Shown here piece by piece: positions 59,458-64,000 of a stretch of 64,000 nt of DNA. The stretch is from an uncultured Lachnospiraceae bacterium. Its GTDB lineage: Bacteria; Bacillota; Clostridia; Lachnospirales; Lachnospiraceae. The notes beneath the pieces were generated by a model. That model searched no databases, was not told the DNA's origin, and was given only the letters and a program-made list of their open reading frames with translations. The DNA is taken from the NCBI GenBank assembly GCA_910584945.1, contig CAJUDY010000018.1:1-64000 (forward strand), read 5' to 3'. The translations under genes and the position numbers were made by a program. Within the stretch, counting starts at the first letter, position 1. The number at the start of each line of letters is the position of its first letter.

Positions 59458-62343
59458 ATGTCAGAGATCATTGCATCAACCTATGAATTGATCGAGAAAA
59501 TCGGCGCCGGGGGCGGCGGAGTTGTCTACCTGGCTAACCATCTGCGCCTGAATAAACTTGTCATTCTAAAAGCGGACAAACGCAAAATTACGACGAGGCC
59601 AGATCTGCTCCGCCGGGAGGTGGACGTTCTAAAAGATCTGAGCAATCCGTATATCCCGCAGGTCTATGATTTCTTTGTGGAAAATGATGTGGTCTATACA
59701 GCCATGGATTTTATCGAGGGCGAAAGCCTGGACCGGCCTCTGAAAAGAGGGGAGCACTATCCACAGCCTCCGGTGATCAAATGGGCCAGGCAGCTCTTGG
59801 AGGCGCTTGAGTATCTACACAGTCCGATTCATGGCAATCCGCCGAGAGGATATGTCCACAGCGATATCAAACCTGCCAATCTAATGCGAAAGCCTGATAA
59901 TGATATCTGTCTGATTGACTTCAACATCGCGCTTGCCCTGGGGGAAGAGAATGTGATCGGCTGCAGTGCCGGATACGCATCTCCCGAGCATTATGGTCTG
60001 GATTTTTCCACAGATGATGAGACGAAGACGAAAAAATCGAAACCGGAGGGAAATGGGGAGACACAGCTTATGCCGGGAAGTTCCGGAGCGCCGACGGTCA
60101 CGATGCCGGTGAATTCTGCGTCCGGAACCGTACGGATGAAGACGGTTCTTCCAGATGTCCGTTCGGATATCTACAGTGTGGGTGCCACCCTTTATCATCT
60201 GTTGTGCGGAGTCCGTCCGGCGAGAAATGCGAGGGAGGTGCTTCCCCTTTCCAAAGAGGAGTTCAGTCCGCAGGTTGTGGCAATCATCTCAAAAGCGATG
60301 AATCCGAATCCCAATCTTCGCTATCAGACGGCCCAGGAGATGCTGAACGCGTTTCGTCGTCTGCATGAAAATGATCCGCGGACTCGCCGTCTGAAAAGAA
60401 GTCAGAAGGTCTGTGCGGCGCTTCTGTCCGCCATGCTGCTTACTGGGGTGACGGCTTCTTTTATCGGCCTGAAAAGAATGCAGGCAACGGAGCAGTTTTT
60501 AAAGCTTGCGGAGTATTCCAGGAACGCCTGTACGGAGGGCGATCTGGATACGGCAATCGCTTACGCGCTCCAGGCGATACCGGAGCGGACCGCCATCCTG
60601 ACGCCGGAATCTCCCACGGAGGCCCAGAGGGCGCTGACGGAGGCTCTGGGGGTCTATGATCTGTCGGACGGTTTTAAATCCCATGGGACTGTCGAGCTGC
60701 CGGCTGCGCCGCTGTGTATGCGGATCTCTCTGGACGGCCGGACGGCGTGTACTATCTGTGCATCTTCCCTTGAGATCTTCGATACGGATACAGGTGAGAT
60801 TCGGGCAGAGCTTTCGGCGGAAACGTCCGCGTTGTCTGAAGCGGAATTTTTAAATAATCAGGTGATTCTTTATGCAGGAGAAGACGCGCTGCAGGCGTAT
60901 GACATAGAAGCGGAAAAAATGCTGTGGAGCGGAGCGCCTGCCACTTCTGTCTGTATCTCCGGGGACGGGAAACGTGCAGCCGCGGTTTATAAAGAAGAGA
61001 CAGAGGCGACGATCTATGATACAGCAAGCGGACAGATTTTGTACAAGGTTGATTTCAAGGGACGCCATCAGCGGGTGACGGTGAATGATATTTTTGCCAA
61101 TCCGAATGATAACCTGTTTGCTCTGAATCAGGATGGTACGCTGTTGGGGGTCAGCTTTTCAGACGGTTCTTTGATGGTCTGTGATCTGGAGCATCCGGGA
61201 GAGGATCTGGAGATCCTTGGCGCGGCTTCCGGTTACACACATTTTGAGGGCGGTTTTTATGAGAAATACTTTGCTTTTTCCGTTTCAACACCTTCCGAAT
61301 CGGCTTTTGCAGTCGTCGATATGGAGCGACAGGCCCAGACCGGCGGCTTTGAATCAGACGGGACGGCGTACAGCGTGCAGACTGATGACACCGGTATCTA
61401 TGTGCAAAATGAGAATCTGCTGGTCCGCATTCATCCGGAGACAGGAGAGCAGACACCGTTAGTGGCAACCTCAGAAAATATTCAGAGCTATGCAAGAAGT
61501 GAAAGCCACACATTGATTACCTCGGAAAATGAATTTTTATTCTTTGATCAGCATGCAGGCCTGACTTCCCGTTATGAGAAAGAATATCAGAGTGATTTTC
61601 TCCAGATTGCGGAGGGAACGGCTCTGATCGGAAGCAGTGATTCTCCGGTCCTTCGGATTATGCAGTATGAAAATTATCCGGATGCGGAGTTATTTTGCTA
61701 TGATCCCCTTTACGATCACGATGAGGCGAGGATCAGTGGGGATGGAAAAACAGTTATGCTTTTTTCCTATGACGAGTTCCGGCTGTATGACATGAGCGGA
61801 ACGCTGCTGACGGAAGTAGAGATCCCGGATGCTGCTCAGGTTTACGACCAGCAGTATATCCGGGACGAGGAAGGTTCCCGGCTGGAAGTGATCTACAATG
61901 ATGGAACAATCACCGCTTACAGTGCAGCGGACGGAGTGCTTTTATATGAAAAGAAGGGGGAGAGTCCGAACAAGGATATGTACGAGGAATTTTTTACGGA
62001 TACGTTGCGGATCGAATCCCCGCTGCATGGTACGCCGACGGCCTATGACCGTTCGTCCGGAAGATTGATCAGGGAACTGGAAAAGGATACGTATCTTACT
62101 TATGTGACGCCGTCCGGACCATACTTGGTCGCTCAGTTCATCACGACGGACGGTTATGGTTATGGCCAGCTTTTGAACCATCGGTGCGAGGTGCTGGCAG
62201 AACTGCCATATTTGAGTGATGTCCTGGGGGACAGGCTGATCTTTGATTATCCCACCGGAGACCTGCGGGAGTCGCGGATCTATGAGGTAGAAGAACTGGT
62301 TGATCTTGCACAAAACAGAAAGAACGAAGGAGAAAGAGAATGA
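59458..62343 (+). CDS. Membrane Ser/Thr kinase with beta-propeller, module 2
   Basis: A 961-residue protein. The kinase domain (about 1-305) has a Gly loop IGAGGGGVVYL, Lys38 (VILKADK), catalytic Asp136 in HSDIKPANL and Asp154 in DFN. Arg of HRD and Gly of DFG are thus replaced, which may mean weak or differently regulated activity. One membrane segment lies at about 321-341. The outer part (about 345-961) is a long beta-rich region with repeats such as LDGRTACTI and SGDGKRAAAVY, most like WD40/PQQ propellers. A ligand-sensing receptor is plausible. The BspA-like gene overlaps its stop (ATGA). Confidence 0.88.
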   Translation: MSEIIASTYELIEKIGAGGGGVVYLANHLRLNKLVILKADKRKITTRPDLLRREVDVLKDLSNPYIPQVYDFFVENDVVYTAMDFIEGESLDRPLKRGEHYPQPPVIKWARQLLEALEYLHSPIHGNPPRGYVHSDIKPANLMRKPDNDICLIDFNIALALGEENVIGCSAGYASPEHYGLDFSTDDETKTKKSKPEGNGETQLMPGSSGAPTVTMPVNSASGTVRMKTVLPDVRSDIYSVGATLYHLLCGVRPARNAREVLPLSKEEFSPQVVAIISKAMNPNPNLRYQTAQEMLNAFRRLHENDPRTRRLKRSQKVCAALLSAMLLTGVTASFIGLKRMQATEQFLKLAEYSRNACTEGDLDTAIAYALQAIPERTAILTPESPTEAQRALTEALGVYDLSDGFKSHGTVELPAAPLCMRISLDGRTACTICASSLEIFDTDTGEIRAELSAETSALSEAEFLNNQVILYAGEDALQAYDIEAEKMLWSGAPATSVCISGDGKRAAAVYKEETEATIYDTASGQILYKVDFKGRHQRVTVNDIFANPNDNLFALNQDGTLLGVSFSDGSLMVCDLEHPGEDLEILGAASGYTHFEGGFYEKYFAFSVSTPSESAFAVVDMERQAQTGGFESDGTAYSVQTDDTGIYVQNENLLVRIHPETGEQTPLVATSENIQSYARSESHTLITSENEFLFFDQHAGLTSRYEKEYQSDFLQIAEGTALIGSSDSPVLRIMQYENYPDAELFCYDPLYDHDEARISGDGKTVMLFSYDEFRLYDMSGTLLTEVEIPDAAQVYDQQYIRDEEGSRLEVIYNDGTITAYSAADGVLLYEKKGESPNKDMYEEFFTDTLRIESPLHGTPTAYDRSSGRLIRELEKDTYLTYVTPSGPYLVAQFITTDGYGYGQLLNHRCEVLAELPYLSDVLGDRLIFDYPTGDLRESRIYEVEELVDLAQNRKNEGERE

Positions 62344-64000
62344 AACTGAAAAAGTGGTTAGCTCTCGGTCTGGCGGCGGCTCTGGTGCTGTCGGCGATGC
62401 CCAGACAGGAATGGACGGTATCGGCGGAGGAAGCAGAGGAAAAACTTGAAACGGTAGAGACAGGAGAATCGGATAAGGAGGAAGCGTCTGACGAAAACCA
62501 GCTGACGGAGACGAATCCGACCACGGAAGACGAGGAGACTTCGCAGGAAGATTCGTCAGGGAAGGATGAGGAGACCTTGCAGGAGGATGAGGCGACCGGA
62601 GACGAGCAGACTCTGGAGAAAGACCCGGTGTCAGAAAATCAGCAGAAGGAAGAGGAAAATCCGGAACAGGAGGAAAAGACGGAGGACACGGAAACCGATC
62701 CTCTGGAAGAGAAGAAGACGGATTCTTTGGATACAGAGAACGAGTTGAAGGAAACCGAGAATTCGGAGAAAGAGGAAATCCTTCTGGAACAAAATACTGT
62801 TCCAAAGAAAAGTAACGCTCTGCAGACTGCGCCGACCACGGAGAATCTGGAAAATGATTTCCAGGCAGGAACAGGAGAACCGGCGGTCATCGATGAGGCG
62901 GTGGATGAAGAGGAAGCAGGGGAACCCGAGGCACAGGCGGGGGATATTGCCAGCGGTACGGATGGGAATATTAACTGGAGGATTGATGCGGATGGGAAAC
63001 TGGCGGTGAGCGGAACAGGAGATTGTTCTTCTTCGCAGAAGCCATGGTATCAATATAGGGAACAGATTACATCGGCGGAAGTTAATGTATCAGGGATGAC
63101 AGATGCGTCGTGGATGTTTTCGGAGTGTGAAAACTTGGAAAGGATTGATTTCAGCGGCTTCGATACATCAGATATGACAAGGATGGATGGTATGTTTGCA
63201 GGTTGCAGAAGTTTGACAATATTAAACTTAGATAGTTTTGATACATCAAATGTGACGGATATGCATCAGATGTTTGCCTCCTGTGATAATTTGACAGAAT
63301 TGGATTTAAGGAATTTTGATACATCGAATGTAGTAAATATGATGGGCATGTTTCAGGGCTGTCCTAATTTGATAACCTTGGATCTAAGTAATTTCGATAC
63401 ATCTAATGTGACGATTATGAATGTTATGTTTGACGGCTGTAGTAATATAACAGCGTTGGATTTAAGAAATTTTGACACATCAAATGTGATGAATATGGGG
63501 AGCATGTTTGTTCATTGCAGTAGCTTAACAACATTGAATTTAAGCGGTTTTGACACAGCGAATGTGACCAGCATGGATGGCATGTTTTCGGGGTGCTATA
63601 ATTTAACAATGTTGAATTTAGCTAGCTTTGATACCTCAAATGTGACGGATATGTCAGAGATGTTTAGAGGTTGTGATAATTTGTCAACATTGGATTTGAG
63701 AAATTTCGACACATCAAATGTGATATATATGAGTTCTATGTTTCAAGATTGCAACAGCTTAACTGTTCTGGACTTAAGTAGTTTTGATACGTCAAATGTA
63801 ACCAATATGTTTGGTATGTTTTATAGATGCAGTAATCTGCCAGCTTTGGATTTGCATGGTTTTAACACGTCAAATGTGGCTTTTATGGACAATATGTTTG
63901 GTGAGTGCAGTAATTTAGAATCTTTGGACTTGAGCAGCTTTGACACGTCACATGGTCCATCAATAAGGGGAATGTTTTACAATTGCAGTAATTTGAAAAC
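62340..64000 (+). CDS. BspA-like leucine-rich repeat surface protein (partial)
   Basis: The first 553 codons of a secreted protein cut by the window end. A signal peptide (MKLKKWLALGLAAALVLSA, cleavage near VSA) is followed by a Glu/Asp/Thr-rich spacer (about 30-200), a linker with WRIDADGKLAVSGTG, and then DUF285 (BspA family) leucine-rich repeats starting at about residue 274. BspA-like proteins mediate adhesion and are often held on the surface; no anchor can be seen because the 3' end is missing. The gene is coupled to the kinase by an ATGA overlap. It parallels the Ig-like surface gene after kinase 1. Confidence 0.9.
   Translation, partial: MKLKKWLALGLAAALVLSAMPRQEWTVSAEEAEEKLETVETGESDKEEASDENQLTETNPTTEDEETSQEDSSGKDEETLQEDEATGDEQTLEKDPVSENQQKEEENPEQEEKTEDTETDPLEEKKTDSLDTENELKETENSEKEEILLEQNTVPKKSNALQTAPTTENLENDFQAGTGEPAVIDEAVDEEEAGEPEAQAGDIASGTDGNINWRIDADGKLAVSGTGDCSSSQKPWYQYREQITSAEVNVSGMTDASWMFSECENLERIDFSGFDTSDMTRMDGMFAGCRSLTILNLDSFDTSNVTDMHQMFASCDNLTELDLRNFDTSNVVNMMGMFQGCPNLITLDLSNFDTSNVTIMNVMFDGCSNITALDLRNFDTSNVMNMGSMFVHCSSLTTLNLSGFDTANVTSMDGMFSGCYNLTMLNLASFDTSNVTDMSEMFRGCDNLSTLDLRNFDTSNVIYMSSMFQDCNSLTVLDLSSFDTSNVTNMFGMFYRCSNLPALDLHGFNTSNVAFMDNMFGECSNLESLDLSSFDTSHGPSIRGMFYNCSNLK
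63159..64000 (+). repeat. Tandem 78-base DUF285 repeats
   Basis: At least eleven tandem units of 78 bases (26 codons) lie within the BspA-like gene. Each has the pattern FDTSNV-x2-M-x2-MF-x2-C-x2-L-x2-LDL. The units are similar but not identical and continue beyond the window end. They are coding repeats, not a CRISPR array. Confidence 0.9.

Noticed and set aside
63159..64000. Regular 78-base repeats as a CRISPR array
   Set aside because: There are no unique spacers; the repeats encode DUF285 units in one open frame.

Overview
The window looks like the chromosome of an anaerobic, spore-forming member of the Lachnospiraceae (Clostridia). The evidence is strong AGGAGG ribosome-binding sites, families typical of that group (DUF5688, DUF6076, DUF5702), a SpoVAF-like spore protein, a tryptophan T-box ahead of trpXYZ, oxygen-sensitive ferredoxin-linked enzymes and a clostridial Tad pilus locus. 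Most of the window is near 50-55% G+C; the core of the pilus locus is clearly more AT-rich. The genus assignment is inference.

Layout. Positions 1-10.9 kb hold housekeeping genes: a DUF5688 protein, tRNA-Arg(CCG), an SH3 membrane protein, a 23S pseudouridine synthase, LigA, an MscS channel, a DUF362 ferredoxin-type protein (minus strand), a lone LarB, cardiolipin synthase and a CBS protein. From 10.9 to 14.5 kb lies a T-box-controlled tryptophan ABC transporter. From 14.5 to 15.7 kb is a worn accessory patch: a broken small gene, a ribbon-helix-helix protein and an Rpn-type pseudogene. From 15.7 to 24.4 kb sits a prepilin peptidase, PP2C phosphatase, Ser/Thr kinase and a giant Ig-like surface protein. 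From 24.4 to 32.5 kb is a second housekeeping run (rimO, pgsA, pncC, nrdG, dut, ppx, ppk1, HAD). SpoVAF and a DUF6076 protein follow on the minus strand to 35.3 kb. From 35.7 to 44.4 kb is an amino-acid oxidation island: dehydrogenase, ferredoxin, three-subunit 2-oxoacid:ferredoxin oxidoreductase, ADP-forming acyl-CoA synthetase and two transporters. From 44.5 to 46.3 kb are a Panacea-type antitoxin with an odd partner, a 49-residue protein and an XRE regulator. From 46.4 kb to the end runs a Tad pilus operon that continues into FHA, PP2C, small-protein, kinase and BspA-like genes.

How it fits together. The main story is that phospho-signalling (PP2C phosphatase plus membrane Ser/Thr kinase) occurs twice, each time with a type IV prepilin peptidase and a large secreted protein. 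One copy is in the Tad operon with an FHA reader; the other (15.7-24.4 kb) lacks the pilus core. Both copies carry a short sequence of the form FRV-(I/L)-E-(D/E)-I-x2-V-x3-ERI and a small membrane segment. I infer one recurring module that ties Ser/Thr phosphorylation to pilus or surface-protein assembly.

The intergenic regions hold several structured elements that the genes do not explain. There is a two-copy long hairpin (1049-1323 and 35494-35689), a leader hairpin repeated upstream of three unrelated genes (1514, 7946 and 41584), and a multibranched element inside the trp operon (12421-12632). The last gene is cut by the window end. No rRNA, CRISPR array or intact insertion sequence was seen.
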